Positions 1 to 8,744 are shown, counted from the first letter of the stretch. The stretch is DNA of 64,000 nucleotides from CAZAMB01 sp964501365 (GCA_964501365.1 CAZCST010000032.1:90563-154562), one strand, 5' to 3'. Notes: generated by a model not told the origin, from the letters alone. Program-made: numbers and translations.

Positions 1-389
1 GAGGCGAGCACGGCTGAAATAAAAAGTGCGGCCGGCTCCATCGCGTCACATCCTCTGGCCACCGTAATGGACCCGCGCGACGAACTTACCGACTTCTCCT
101 TCTGAACCACGTCGTCGTATCCAACGCCGTGCAGCACGACGACGGACGCGTGGGCGTTGGCCTCGAGATACCAGGGAAAAAATCGATCTTTCATCGTGGC
201 CGTCGTTGAAAAAACGTAATAAATGGCCATGAAAAGGATGAAGAGTCCCAGGAACCGAAGGTCCCGTCCATGGGTTTCCATCCATGTCTTAGTTCGGCGT
301 GGAGGCGCGGCACCCCCTCCAGCCGCAGCGGGCTGAGGCGGTGGAGTCGTCCCTTTGGCATTGCCTTTCTTGGGCTGCGGTTTCGCCAT
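1..389 (-). CDS. Exosortase/archaeosortase family protein, N-terminal part (cut by window edge)
   Basis: The frame is open from an ATG at 389 to the left edge (129 codons, no stop). The first ~35 residues are Lys/Pro/Ala-rich and likely cytoplasmic. A membrane segment follows (FLGLFILFMAIYYVF), then a stretch ending GSITVARGCDAMEPAALF. The Gly-Cys-Asp/Asn followed by a Glu-containing hydrophobic helix is the exosortase signature, and its Cys is the proposed transpeptidase nucleophile. The family cleaves C-terminal sorting tails of exported proteins at the membrane. Two proteins in this window end in IPTLSEWG- and IPTVSDWG-type tails, so the IPTL-specific subfamily (XrtH type) is an attractive assignment, but that is inference. 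It lies 125 bp downstream of ksgA on the same strand. No strong ribosome-binding site is visible, so the start is uncertain. Confidence 0.72.
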   Translation of the reverse strand, partial: MAKPQPKKGNAKGTTPPPQPAAAGGGAAPPRRTKTWMETHGRDLRFLGLFILFMAIYYVFSTTATMKDRFFPWYLEANAHASVVVLHGVGYDDVVQKEKSVSSSRGSITVARGCDAMEPAALFISAVLA

Positions 390-513
390 AACTCTTTGTC
401 ACAAATCCGGTTCGGCTCGAGGAATCTCGGCGACAGGATGACGTATCTTAGCTGGGTACGCATTGCGATCCAAGGGCCATAAGATGTTGATTCAATGGCG
501 GCGAATCACGGGT

Positions 514-1377
514 TTAGTGGACTGTGAGGGAGATCGAGAAAATCCGAGTCCATTGTGCCGGGGGAATCTGTTCGGGCCGAAGTGTCGAATCCACCGCTTC
601 GCAGATGCGATTTCGTTGGGCGTCGGTCACAACATAAGCCAGTGCCGAGCGAAGCGTCTTCCTGCGATGCTCGAATACACCATGCACAAAGCCGGCAAAC
701 GCCTTGCAATCCTCGTTTGGAATCGTCGGTTTCTCGCGTCGATCAAGACGGAGCATCACGGAATCCACTTGTGGGCGGGGCCAGAATGCGCCCGGTCCAA
801 GGCGAATCACCTGCTCAACGTTGCAAAGAATTTGCGTGATGATGCCCAGCGGACCATAGATTTTGGATCCAGCCGGCGCGGCGATTCGCTCTGCCACCTC
901 GGCCTGCACCGTAAAACAAAAACTGCGAACCGGAGGGTAATCAAGCAGAAGATTCATCAGCAGCGGAGTGGCAATGTCATAGGGCAGGTTGGCGACCAGC
1001 TTAAGCGGACCGGTAATCGCCCAGCGGTGGATGACTTCAGCGACCTCAGGATTCAATTGATGCTTGCCCGCCAGCGCGTCAGCGCAGATCAGCTCGATGT
1101 TCGGAAGATTTTGAAAACGCTTCTTCAATATTTCGAACAAATCCCGGTCTATTTCGACGCAAACGACATGCTTCGCAGCAGCGACGAGCAGGTCCGTCAA
1201 TCCGCCGGTGCCCGGACCGACCTCCAGAACCACGTCGCCCGCCGCAAGGTCCGCCGCTTCCACAAGCCGCCGCATGAGATTACCGTCGATCAGGAAATGC
1301 TGGCCGAATCGTTTGCGCGGACGCAATCCGGCCTGTTCGAGCGCGGCCTGAATCTCCCTTTTGGTCTGTACGTGCAT
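514..1377 (-). CDS. rsmA: 16S rRNA dimethyladenosine transferase
   Basis: This is KsgA/RsmA, which uses S-adenosylmethionine to dimethylate two adjacent adenines near the 3' end of 16S rRNA during 30S maturation. Visible family motifs are RKRFGQHFL near the N-terminus, the SAM-binding loop EVGPGTGGLT, an acidic residue in VCVEID, and the target-adenine motif NLPYDIATPLL. The reading frame is open to 1413. I prefer the ATG at 1377 because MHVQTKREIQ matches the usual KsgA start, while the 12 extra upstream residues look unrelated. The protein has about 287 residues, close to the family norm. The exosortase gene follows on the same strand. Confidence 0.96.
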   Translation of the reverse strand: MHVQTKREIQAALEQAGLRPRKRFGQHFLIDGNLMRRLVEAADLAAGDVVLEVGPGTGGLTDLLVAAAKHVVCVEIDRDLFEILKKRFQNLPNIELICADALAGKHQLNPEVAEVIHRWAITGPLKLVANLPYDIATPLLMNLLLDYPPVRSFCFTVQAEVAERIAAPAGSKIYGPLGIITQILCNVEQVIRLGPGAFWPRPQVDSVMLRLDRREKPTIPNEDCKAFAGFVHGVFEHRRKTLRSALAYVVTDAQRNRICEAVDSTLRPEQIPPAQWTRIFSISLTVH

Positions 1378-1602
1378 ACTTGACTTCAATCCTAGTGGAT
1401 TCTCAGATATCATGCATCGATGCCATCATCGCGTCTTCCTGACCGTAGCGAAGAATCCGGGTTGGTTTTGGATGACGAGGTGCTACGTTTCGCTCGGCAT
1501 GATGCCGGCCGCTTCCATGTAGTTTCCGATTTTGCGCGATTTCCTTTGACCTACGGCCGCCCTACCCAAAAGTCCGATGTTCGGCGATAAATACGACCTG
1601 AT

Positions 1603-3051
1603 ATGACGCCCGCTGCCAAGAATGAGCTTCTGCGAAAACTCCCGTCCGTCACTGCCCTCCTTGAACACGAAGAAGTTCAGGAATGGCTTCACGGAATGGG
1701 CCGGCCTACGGTCGTGGCCGCGCTTCAATCCGCTCTCGATGCCACCCGGCGGGACTTGCTGAAGGATGCCCAGGTCGAACTTCCCGACGTCCATGTCATC
1801 CTCGCACGAGCCGAGGAGGAAATCGTCCGTCGTTCCAGTCCTTCCATTCGCCGCGTCATTAATGCAACGGGAATCGTGCTGCACACTGGACTGGGGCGGG
1901 CGCCGCTTTGCGACTCCGCCATCGAAGCGATCGTCGAAGGAGCATCGGGCTACTGCAATCTGGAATTCGATCTGGCCACAGGAGAGCGCGGGAAGCGAAC
2001 TGCCCACGTCGCAAAACTCCTGGCCGAAACCACCGGCGCGGAGGCGGCCACGGTTGTCAACAACAACGCAGCGGCCACTCTGCTGATTTTGCAGACGCTT
2101 GCCGTCGGCCGCGAGGTGATCGTTTCGCGCGGGCAGCTCATCGAAATCGGCGGCAGCTTCCGGCTTCCCGACATCATGCGGGCCGGCGGCGTCACGCTGC
2201 ACGAAGTCGGCACCACCAACCGCACAAGACTTTCCGACTACGAATCCGCAATCGCCCCAAACACGGCGATGCTTATGCGCGTACACACCAGCAACTATCG
2301 AGTCGTGGGATTCACCGAGGACGTGGAAATCGGTCCGTTGGCTCAACTCGCCCATCGCAAGGGCCTGCTGGCCTTTGACGATTTGGGCAGCGGCGTGCTC
2401 TTCGATCCGGCGGCGCATGGCCTGCCGCCTGAACCACTGGTGAGCGCGTCCATCGCTTCCGGGGCCGATATCATTTGTTTTTCAGGCGATAAGCTGCTGG
2501 GCGGGCCGCAGTGCGGAATCATTCTCGGCAGGAAGCTGCTGATTGACCGCCTCAATGCCAATCCGCTGATGCGCACCTACCGAGTGGACAAGCTCACCCT
2601 GCTCGCGCTCGATGCCACGCTTCGACATTACGCCGACCCGCAGGAAGCGCTTCAGAATATCCCCACACTCTCCATGCTGGCGGCCACAACCGACGAACTC
2701 GCAGCCCGCGCACGAACCCTCGTGGACGACCTCAAGGCCGCTCTGCCCCAGGAACAGTTCTATATCTGCTCCGATGTCGGCTATGCCGGAGGCGGTTCCA
2801 TGCCCGGGCACGAGTTGCCTACCGTCGTGGTCCACTGGCGGCCGGCAAACATTTCCGCCGACGACGCCGCACAAGCCCTTCGCGACGCGGATACGCCGGT
2901 GGTCGCCCGTATCCGCGACAACGCCATCTGCTTCGACCTGCGCACGCTTCGCACCGCTGACTTCGAACCGCTGGTGTCCGCCGTTTTTTCCGTCGCCTAC
3001 CCGGAAGATCCGCCATCCGACCCCAGCGCGATCAGCCTGCCGGTTCTCTAG
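1603..3051 (+). CDS. selA: L-seryl-tRNA(Sec) selenium transferase
   Basis: SelA is a PLP enzyme that converts seryl-tRNA(Sec) to selenocysteinyl-tRNA(Sec) using selenophosphate. At 482 residues it is close to bacterial SelA. It shows the N-terminal helical tRNA-binding region, RRVINATGIVLHTGLGRAPL, the EFDLATGERG motif, and the PLP lysine in FSGDKLLGGPQCG (Lys297). The start at 1603 gives a normal N-terminus. No selB, selD, selC tRNA or obvious Sec-containing gene is visible in this window, so the rest of the pathway must lie elsewhere. The flanking genes (ksgA and a convergent glycosyltransferase) are functionally unrelated. The enzyme implies the organism makes selenoproteins. Confidence 0.97.
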   Translation: MTPAAKNELLRKLPSVTALLEHEEVQEWLHGMGRPTVVAALQSALDATRRDLLKDAQVELPDVHVILARAEEEIVRRSSPSIRRVINATGIVLHTGLGRAPLCDSAIEAIVEGASGYCNLEFDLATGERGKRTAHVAKLLAETTGAEAATVVNNNAAATLLILQTLAVGREVIVSRGQLIEIGGSFRLPDIMRAGGVTLHEVGTTNRTRLSDYESAIAPNTAMLMRVHTSNYRVVGFTEDVEIGPLAQLAHRKGLLAFDDLGSGVLFDPAAHGLPPEPLVSASIASGADIICFSGDKLLGGPQCGIILGRKLLIDRLNANPLMRTYRVDKLTLLALDATLRHYADPQEALQNIPTLSMLAATTDELAARARTLVDDLKAALPQEQFYICSDVGYAGGGSMPGHELPTVVVHWRPANISADDAAQALRDADTPVVARIRDNAICFDLRTLRTADFEPLVSAVFSVAYPEDPPSDPSAISLPVL

Positions 3052-3086
3052 CGTTTCAGTATTTCGTGCAGCGTCCCAGGAAATCA

Positions 3087-3110
3087 GTCATTCTGAGCGA
3101 AGCGAAGAAT
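3087..3110 (+). repeat. Dispersed repeat, half-element (GAGCGAAGCGAAG type)
   Basis: GTCATTCTGAGCGAAGCG followed by AAGAAT. The same core recurs as a fuller imperfect inverted-repeat element at 59523-59592. Here it supplies the stop codon and last codons of the glycosyltransferase on the minus strand. Confidence 0.65.
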
Positions 3111-3840
3111 TCCGTTCATCAGCGGACTCAACACGTCTCACTGAGGTTTGGTTGATGTCGCGGCGAAGCTTGAGCAATTCCTTGAACGCCCGGGCGATGA
3201 CTTTGATGTTCGCCCCGGTCTGCTGCCCGGCCGTCCTTGGGTAATGGTGAACGCCCACCTGTCCGATCGTAAATCCCAGGCGGCGGGCGCGGGCCAGCAT
3301 CTCCGTGTCGATCAGCGCCCCCTGCGATTTCATCTCGATCTGGTCAATGAACCGCCGTGGATAAATCTTGAAGGCACAATCGATGTCGCGAATTCCGATC
3401 CGGAAAAGCGAATTCACCAGCAGAGACCAGCAAAATGCGTTGAATTTGCGAATGAGTGGATCCTTGCGGTCCATTCGATAGGCACTCGCGATGTCGTAGT
3501 GGTCGAGCAGGAGAAAGAGTTTGTCCATTTCGTCGAAATCAAACTGCCCGTCGCCATCGGTATAGAAAACCCACTCCTTGCCGGCCTCGCGAAATCCACG
3601 TTGCAACGCGCCTCCGTATCCCCGGTTGGGTCGATTGTGGACGGCACGCACCTCCGAATGTTCCGCGGCCAGTCGGTCGGCAATCTCACCCGTGCGATCC
3701 CGGCTCCCGTCGTTGACAATGATGACCTCGAAATCCATGCCCAATCGGCGGCACGTCGCAAGGGCCGCGAGCGTGGTGCGTTCGACGTTCGCCTCCTCAT
3801 TGTAACAGGGGAAAAAAACCGTAAGTGAGGTGGGTTTCAA
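3088..3840 (-). CDS. Family 2 glycosyltransferase (polyprenyl-phosphate sugar type)
   Basis: A 250-residue GT-A fold enzyme resembling dolichyl-phosphate mannose synthase-like bacterial proteins. It likely transfers a sugar from a nucleotide donor to a polyprenyl-phosphate or glycan acceptor at the inner membrane face. Motifs are VFFPCYNEEANV at the start, IVNDGSRDRT, the metal-binding YTDGDGQFD, and a C-terminal region ending in LKLRRDINQT. No membrane segment is evident. The last residues (SADERNSSLRSE) and the stop codon come from a dispersed 'TTCTGAGCGAAGCG' repeat, so the native C-terminus has been overwritten or extended. It converges with selA. The acceptor cannot be predicted. Confidence 0.9.
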   Translation of the reverse strand: MKPTSLTVFFPCYNEEANVERTTLAALATCRRLGMDFEVIIVNDGSRDRTGEIADRLAAEHSEVRAVHNRPNRGYGGALQRGFREAGKEWVFYTDGDGQFDFDEMDKLFLLLDHYDIASAYRMDRKDPLIRKFNAFCWSLLVNSLFRIGIRDIDCAFKIYPRRFIDQIEMKSQGALIDTEMLARARRLGFTIGQVGVHHYPRTAGQQTGANIKVIARAFKELLKLRRDINQTSVRRVESADERNSSLRSE

Positions 3841-3970
3841 CCTGAGCTGCCTTTGAAGCTGTACGATTTCCGAATCCGAAGGACTGGCGAGATGCTAACT
3901 CAGGACGATCCCCGTATCAATTCGTCTGCTTTTTTCGATACTGGCCCACTTTGATCGACAGAGTGCCACT

Positions 3971-4009
3971 GGCAGCTTGCTGCCGGCACGGGCGGACGAG
4001 CCGCCCGTG
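3971..4009. repeat. Double-hairpin dispersed repeat (CACGGGCGG type), copy 1
   Basis: Two adjacent perfect hairpins: GGCAGC-tt-GCTGCC at 3971-3984, then CACGGGCGG-acgag-CCGCCCGTG at 3987-4009 with 9-bp arms. A copy in the opposite orientation lies at 35934-35956. Both are preceded, in the repeat's own orientation, by an AAAGTT...GTGC stretch. It lies between two minus-strand genes and could also act as a transcript-stabilising hairpin. Confidence 0.65.
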
Positions 4010-4040
4010 GCACACGAACTTTGCCGATACCCATTTTTCG

Positions 4041-5408
4041 TTATCGCGAAGTGGATGTGCCTGCGGGTTTGGGATTTGTCTTTGATTTTGCTTCCTTCTT
4101 GGCGCCGCCGATGACGACCGCATTTTTTCCGCCATGTTTGGCCGCGTAGAGCGCCGCATCGGCTCGCTTTACCAGCGCGTGTCCATGTTCACAGTCTTCG
4201 TCGGGCACACAGGCCACACCGGCGCTCATCGACACACCGCAATCGCGGCTAAGCTGCCCTGCGTACTGGGCAAACAGCTTGATCAAACGGTCCGCGACGG
4301 TGGCCGCCTCCCTGGCGTCGATATCCGGCAAGAGAAGGAGAAACTCGTCGCCGCCATAGCGCACGGCATGATCGATCGGGCGGATGCCCCCTCGAAGGAG
4401 CGATCCAATGAAACGCAGCAGGGAATCGCCGGCCTGATGTCCGTGTGTGTCGTTGTAGCGCTTGAAGTTGTCCACGTCCATCATCACCGCCGAAAGCGTG
4501 GATTTTTTCTCCTGCTGCCGGGTGAAGAGCGGTTCGAGATCGCACTCAAGGAACGCACGGTTCCGCAATTTCGTCAATACGTCGATTGTGGCCTCATCCT
4601 TGGCCCGCTTGAGTTTCAGGTCAAACCCCACTTCCTTGTGGAGGATCTGTCGACGGCTCTCCTGTTCGAGTCGTTTCACTCGGGCGTCCGAATCGTTCAA
4701 CGAACGCAGGAGCGATTCAAATTGTCGGGCAATTTGCGTCGTCTCCATCCACACGCCGGATTCCAGCGACGGCAACTGGGTCAGCGCCGCCTGAGGATCA
4801 ATATTCAAGCGCGAGAATTCCTGCAGCGGCTGCACGACTTGACGCTTGAACCAGCGGTTCAACGAGTAGAAGCGAAGGGCGGCCATCGCCGACACTCCGG
4901 CACTGACCACCAGCAGCGTCTTAAGCCAGGCAGTCCGATACCCCATGCGGCGCACCAGCAGGAGCACTCGAGCCGGGTGCTCCGAATCGATCTGGGGAAG
5001 ATCGACAAGCGCTCCATGCAAACCAACCTCTTCAGGTTCGGTCGAAAGAGTGGCGCTGAACGTGGCGCCGGCATTGGCCAGCGCCTGCTCAGCCAGTTTG
5101 ATGTGTTCCTCGTCGTTGGGATAGACCTTGGAAATCGTGGCGGAATCTGTCAGCGTCGCAACGCCGATCAGTCCGTTGGTACAGAGTTGGAGTCGCGCCA
5201 CCGAGTCGGAGAGTTCATCCTCGGCGCGAAGGGCCAGCGCAGCGCGATACGCCTCCAATCGAATACTCAGCCCGCGCTCCGCCTGCAATCGAAGCAATAG
5301 CTCGCTTCCCACCGCGAATGCCACGATGGCGAAGCCGGCCAGAAACACGACCACACGCTTCGCATTGCGTGAAAACGCCACTGCGACTCTCGGATGATTC
5401 TGCTTCAC
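4041..5408 (-). CDS. Membrane diguanylate cyclase (GGDEF)
   Basis: Makes cyclic di-GMP from two GTP. The order is a short N-terminus, a membrane segment (VVVFLAGFAIVAFAVG), a ~120-residue extracytoplasmic sensor region, a second membrane segment (LLVVSAGVSAMAALRF), a linker with a coiled-coil look, and a C-terminal GGDEF domain. The active site reads RYGGDEF, and RPID lies exactly five residues before GGDEF, so the inhibitory RxxD I-site is intact. The frame is open to an ATG at 5522. I prefer the GTG at 5408 (VKQNHPRV...), which has an AGAGGG ribosome-binding site 10 bases upstream, while the upstream stretch looks non-coding. The C-terminus is Lys/Pro/Thr-rich. Confidence 0.92.
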   Translation of the reverse strand: MKQNHPRVAVAFSRNAKRVVVFLAGFAIVAFAVGSELLLRLQAERGLSIRLEAYRAALALRAEDELSDSVARLQLCTNGLIGVATLTDSATISKVYPNDEEHIKLAEQALANAGATFSATLSTEPEEVGLHGALVDLPQIDSEHPARVLLLVRRMGYRTAWLKTLLVVSAGVSAMAALRFYSLNRWFKRQVVQPLQEFSRLNIDPQAALTQLPSLESGVWMETTQIARQFESLLRSLNDSDARVKRLEQESRRQILHKEVGFDLKLKRAKDEATIDVLTKLRNRAFLECDLEPLFTRQQEKKSTLSAVMMDVDNFKRYNDTHGHQAGDSLLRFIGSLLRGGIRPIDHAVRYGGDEFLLLLPDIDAREAATVADRLIKLFAQYAGQLSRDCGVSMSAGVACVPDEDCEHGHALVKRADAALYAAKHGGKNAVVIGGAKKEAKSKTNPKPAGTSTSR

Positions 5409-5531
5409 GTAGTTCCAGCCCTCTGTTTGGACATCATCAGAGAATCGGTGGGTTCTCGATCCAGGAAAACTTACGCTGCGAATTGACGAAGGTGCGATAT
5501 TTCGATGGATGCCGGTCAGCAAAAACTGAGT

Positions 5532-6344
5532 TTATCGGCCATCTTGTCGGGATGGCTTGCCGGAGGCGGTCGAGCACTCCGCGTAGGTTTTCGCCGTCTC
5601 CCATACTCGGACGCTGCAAATCCCCATCGATCCCGGACTTAGGGCGAGGCGATCAAAAATGACCTGCGCAATGTTTTCCACGGTCGGATTCAGCTTTGCA
5701 AATTCCTCACACTCCACATTGAGGTTTTTGTGATCAAACCGATCGATCACCTCGGCCCGCACGATTCGATCCAAATCTCGTAAAGTCGAACTGGTCGATT
5801 CCGGGCTTGCCTCCGCCGTGACTTCCAGGATGTAATTGTGTCCATGTCCGTGCGGATTACTGCACTTTCCGAACAGGCGGTGATTCTCCTCATTCGAAAG
5901 CCCCGGACAGTACAATCGGTGCGAGGCCGAAAACTCAAACGACTGAGTGAGTGTGGTCATGGGGGGCGCTCCGTTGCTGACGCATAAAAAGGTGTGCGGC
6001 GAAAACCGCAATTGAATCGATAGCAAGCGCAACGGGCCGTCCAACCGTGCGGCCAGCAACGCAAACGACGCAAGCGCCGCCTTGGATGCGGAAGCAAACG
6101 TCTGTTGTGTCCGTCCCGATCCAAGGTTCGGCAGTACGATTTGCCGGACGAGATCGTCCAGGACCTTGATGTCACATACGTAGCCTGTCCGCAAAGCGAC
6201 AGGTCCCTCAACTACGACACGTAGGATCCAAAAGGGAGGACTGGAAACGTCGCCGGTGCCCGCCCAATGGTTCGTGTCGAAGTGCTCCGAGGTCCCCGGC
6301 GTTGCGGAATGGAAAAACCGAACTTCGCGCATCAGGCGGACCAT
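5532..6344 (-). CDS. queD: Tandem 6-pyruvoyl/6-carboxy-tetrahydropterin synthase-like protein
   Basis: The C-terminal half is a complete QueD/PTPS domain: FSASHRLYCPGL, the Cys-His motif GKCSNPHGHGHNY with the zinc histidines and catalytic Cys, DHKNLN, and PTVEN. QueD converts dihydroneopterin triphosphate to 6-carboxytetrahydropterin in queuosine/7-deazapurine synthesis. The N-terminal ~125 residues resemble a second, degenerate PTPS domain. They carry NHWAGTG and VVVEGPVALRTGYVCDIKVLDDLV, but the HGHGH zinc site is missing. The frame is open to 6596, but that extension overlaps the response regulator. The ATG at 6344 (or 6332) fits a 45-bp gap. A catalytically dead N-half acting in subunit assembly is plausible but unproven. 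Confidence 0.85.
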   Translation of the reverse strand: MVRLMREVRFFHSATPGTSEHFDTNHWAGTGDVSSPPFWILRVVVEGPVALRTGYVCDIKVLDDLVRQIVLPNLGSGRTQQTFASASKAALASFALLAARLDGPLRLLSIQLRFSPHTFLCVSNGAPPMTTLTQSFEFSASHRLYCPGLSNEENHRLFGKCSNPHGHGHNYILEVTAEASPESTSSTLRDLDRIVRAEVIDRFDHKNLNVECEEFAKLNPTVENIAQVIFDRLALSPGSMGICSVRVWETAKTYAECSTASGKPSRQDGR

Positions 6345-6388
6345 GCGCACGATTCTACTCGTTCTGGCGCAGGGTTCCCAATAATCCG

Positions 6389-6793
6389 CTACCCCAAAAA
6401 CGCAGCCTTTCCCCGCATGATGCGTTCCAGCAACTCCACAACAAGCTGCGGGTCGTACGGCTTGGCGATGAAGTAATCGCCGCCTGATTTCCTCACCATC
6501 TCCCCGAGATGAGAATCTGTGCCGCCCAGGGCAGCACCGGTAAGAAACACGATAACCATGGCCGGTGATGCGATGGAATCCCGCAGCCGCTCGCAAACCT
6601 GGTAACCATCCCAGCCGGGCATCGTTACATCAAGCAGGACAATGTCGGGCGGAATTGGCGAACACGCGAGTAGAGCGTCTGCGCCGCATGCCACTGCATG
6701 GACGCCGAATCCTTCTGATGTCAGGATCAGCTCGAGAAATCTTCGAGTGTCCGGGTCATCGTCCACCACCAGTACTCGACCCTTTGTTTTCAT
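6389..6793 (-). CDS. Single-domain response regulator (REC)
   Basis: A 134-residue CheY-like receiver with no output domain. Key residues are the acidic pair in VLVVDDDPDT, the phosphoacceptor Asp55 in VLLDVTMPGWDG, the Thr of IVFLTG, and the Lys of YFIAKPYD. It receives phosphate from a histidine kinase and acts by protein contact. No kinase is adjacent, and the only one in the window is 54 kb away, so the partner is unknown. It ends 45 bp before the QueD-like gene on the same strand. Confidence 0.95.
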   Translation of the reverse strand: MKTKGRVLVVDDDPDTRRFLELILTSEGFGVHAVACGADALLACSPIPPDIVLLDVTMPGWDGYQVCERLRDSIASPAMVIVFLTGAALGGTDSHLGEMVRKSGGDYFIAKPYDPQLVVELLERIMRGKAAFLG

Positions 6794-6997
6794 CGTCTAT
6801 ACACTCCATCCACTACTTCTGAGTCATTACGGATGGTACGCATCAAGTGTATGATTCTCGCCCTTCTGCGCAATGAAAACCGCTTCATTCGAGCAATGGC
6901 GAGAGAGTTGCGGAATGGAGGCGCTCGTGCCGACTGGGAACAAGATGGCCGATGGAAACTCTGTTGGAGCAGTTAACGGTCAAGTGCAGCGATCCGG

Positions 6998-7015
6998 GAA
7001 CTTCAGTTCGCGCGG
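6998..7015 (+). repeat. 18-bp dispersed repeat, copy 1
   Basis: GAACTTCAGTTCGCGCGG in the intergenic gap between the response regulator and purU, identical to the sequence at 38429-38446. The inner GAACT-tc-AGTTC is a small hairpin. The rest of the 6794-7076 gap shows no gene. Confidence 0.5.
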
Positions 7016-7076
7016 ACGGTCAAACGATTCTGGCATTCGTAATGAGTTCGATCGACATACCTGTGTGTCACATGCT

Positions 7077-7934
7077 CTAATGGAACACGATCGTCTTGTT
7101 GCGGTTGACGAGGATCCTATCCTGGATGTGCAATCGCACGGCCTCCGCCAGCACCGATCGCTCCAGGTCCCGGCCCTTGCGGATCAGGTCATCGATCGAA
7201 TCGCGGTGGTCAACAGAAAGCGTGCTCTGCGCAATGATGGGGCCTTCATCGAGTACGTCGGTCACATAATGACTCGTCGCGCCGATGATTTTTACACCGC
7301 GCTCGAATGCCTGATGGTAGGGCTTGCGGCCGGCAAATGCCGGCAGGAAGCTGTGGTGGATGTTGATGATCCGCTCCGGCAACGCCGCAACAAACTCCGA
7401 CGACAGGATCTGCATGTATCGGGCCAGAACGAGGAAATCCGCATCGCTGCTCTCGATGATTCTGTGCATTTTCGTTTCGGCGGGCGCCCGGCAGTTCGCA
7501 TCGAAGGGCACATGGTGAAACGCAATGCCCATGCCTTCCACCTGCGATTGGAGATCGGCGTGGTTACTCACGACTGCAGAAACCTCCACCTGCAACTCGC
7601 CCGTCTTCCACCGCCAGAGCAAATCCTGAAGACAATGATCCTGTTTGCTGACAAGAATCACGACGCGCTTGCGGCGGTCGCTCCAGTGAACGCGCCACTG
7701 CATCGAAAATCGATCGGCCAGGGGCTGCCACGCTCCGGCAAAGCTCTGCGCGGTAAGCCCAAACCCCGCAGGGTCGATTTCAATCCGCATGAAAAATTCG
7801 CCGCGATCCGCGTCGGTGTGCTGGTCGGCATCCAGAATGTTCCCGCCATGCAGGGCGACGAAGTTCGCCACAGCGGCGATGATCCCCCGGGCATCGGGAC
7901 AGGAAATGAGCAATCGGACGGTCTCAGCAGACAT
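7077..7934 (-). CDS. purU: Formyltetrahydrofolate deformylase
   Basis: PurU hydrolyses 10-formyl-THF to THF and formate, balancing one-carbon pools and feeding formate to PurT. The 285 residues match the family length. An N-terminal ACT domain (VRLLISCPDARGIIAAVANF, residues ~5-80) is followed by a formyltransferase-type catalytic domain with RYMQILSSEFV, the NIHHSFLPAF motif (catalytic Asn/His), and HYVTDVLDEGPII (catalytic Asp). Transcribed leftward and alone. The start MSAETVRLL aligns with the family. metF, at 37.5 kb, is the only other folate gene in the window. Confidence 0.97.
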   Translation of the reverse strand: MSAETVRLLISCPDARGIIAAVANFVALHGGNILDADQHTDADRGEFFMRIEIDPAGFGLTAQSFAGAWQPLADRFSMQWRVHWSDRRKRVVILVSKQDHCLQDLLWRWKTGELQVEVSAVVSNHADLQSQVEGMGIAFHHVPFDANCRAPAETKMHRIIESSDADFLVLARYMQILSSEFVAALPERIINIHHSFLPAFAGRKPYHQAFERGVKIIGATSHYVTDVLDEGPIIAQSTLSVDHRDSIDDLIRKGRDLERSVLAEAVRLHIQDRILVNRNKTIVFH

Positions 7935-8050
7935 GGGAGTACGCGCCCTGAATCCAGGTAATCATGCTGGATTATCGACGATTCACGTCACGGAATCCAA
8001 AGATGAATGGGGCACGGCCCCTGATTTTGGGTTGATCCCCGGAAATGTGA

Positions 8051-8599
8051 CTACCAGCCGGACTTGCGAATCCCCCCCGGTCGGGTGGTATTGTCGTTGG
8101 CATTCGTATTGACGTTGGCGTTCACATTGGTGTTCGCATTATCGTTTGCATTGGCATTGGTGTTGTCATTAGAGTTCGTATTATCGTTGGTGTTATCATT
8201 GCTGTTTGTGTTGTCATTGGTGTTGGTGTTGTCGTTGGTATTCGTCGGAGGCAGCCCGATACGCTCCAGAAACAGGTCGGCAAAAGAGGTCAGTATGCTT
8301 TCCAGGGCGCTGAAAAACATGTCCACGAGGCTGGCCATGAACAGATCGAAAGGCCCGGGCTCGGCCGTAGCTGTGATGGCGGCCGGCGGTGGAGCGGTGA
8401 CGTCCTGAAGCTTGGCTATTCCGGCATTGACCATTTTCCCTGGCGTCCGGGTGGCCATGGAAGAATTGACCATATTCTTGCGGGAATTATCCGGTGAGAC
8501 CGCAGGCCCGCCGTCCGACTGGGCCAACCCCGAAGAAAACAAACCCATGAGAATGACGGACGCTACCAATCCCAAGCGAACCGGACTCCATGATTTCAT
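8051..8599 (-). CDS. Exported protein with Asn/Thr/Asp-rich repeat tail
   Basis: A 182-residue protein of unknown function. It starts at the ATG at 8599 with GGAGG seven bases upstream. An N-terminal signal peptide (LGLVASVILMGLFSSGLAQ) is followed by a short region with a Pro/Ala stretch, an amphipathic segment FDLFMASLVDMFFSALESI, and then ~55 residues built almost only of N, T, D, S and A (NTNDNT-like units), ending TTRPGGIRKSGW. The tail is encoded by a hexanucleotide-type minisatellite. It is probably a surface or periplasmic protein with a flexible polar tail. It follows gyrA by 145 bp on the same strand. Confidence 0.75.
   Translation of the reverse strand: MKSWSPVRLGLVASVILMGLFSSGLAQSDGGPAVSPDNSRKNMVNSSMATRTPGKMVNAGIAKLQDVTAPPPAAITATAEPGPFDLFMASLVDMFFSALESILTSFADLFLERIGLPPTNTNDNTNTNDNTNSNDNTNDNTNSNDNTNANANDNANTNVNANVNTNANDNTTRPGGIRKSGW
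8089..8250 (-). repeat. In-gene minisatellite encoding Asn-rich tail
   Basis: A degenerate tandem array of GTTG/ATTGGTGTT-like 6-mers and multiples, read on the minus strand as N-D-N-T/A codons. Its multiple-of-three period keeps the frame open, so copy number can vary by slippage without a frameshift. Confidence 0.8.
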
Positions 8600-8744
8600 C
8601 GCCCTACCTCCAACAAGCCGCGCGCTGGATCTCACCTGTCACATACACCCGACACGCCGACTGGTTCCACATTATTCGCCCACCCTTGGTGTCCACCAAG
8701 CAATGCCAGATGCCCCATGGGACGAATTTTTCAAGCCACATTAA

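Noticed and set aside
1483..2418. Minus-strand frame antisense to selA
   Set aside because: It is a shadow of selA with no family match.
6345..6596. Upstream extension of the QueD-like gene
   Set aside because: It overlaps the response regulator and encodes Arg/Cys-rich sequence unlike the family.
8089..8250. CRISPR-like array
   Set aside because: Units are short, contiguous and in frame in a gene, with no unique spacers.
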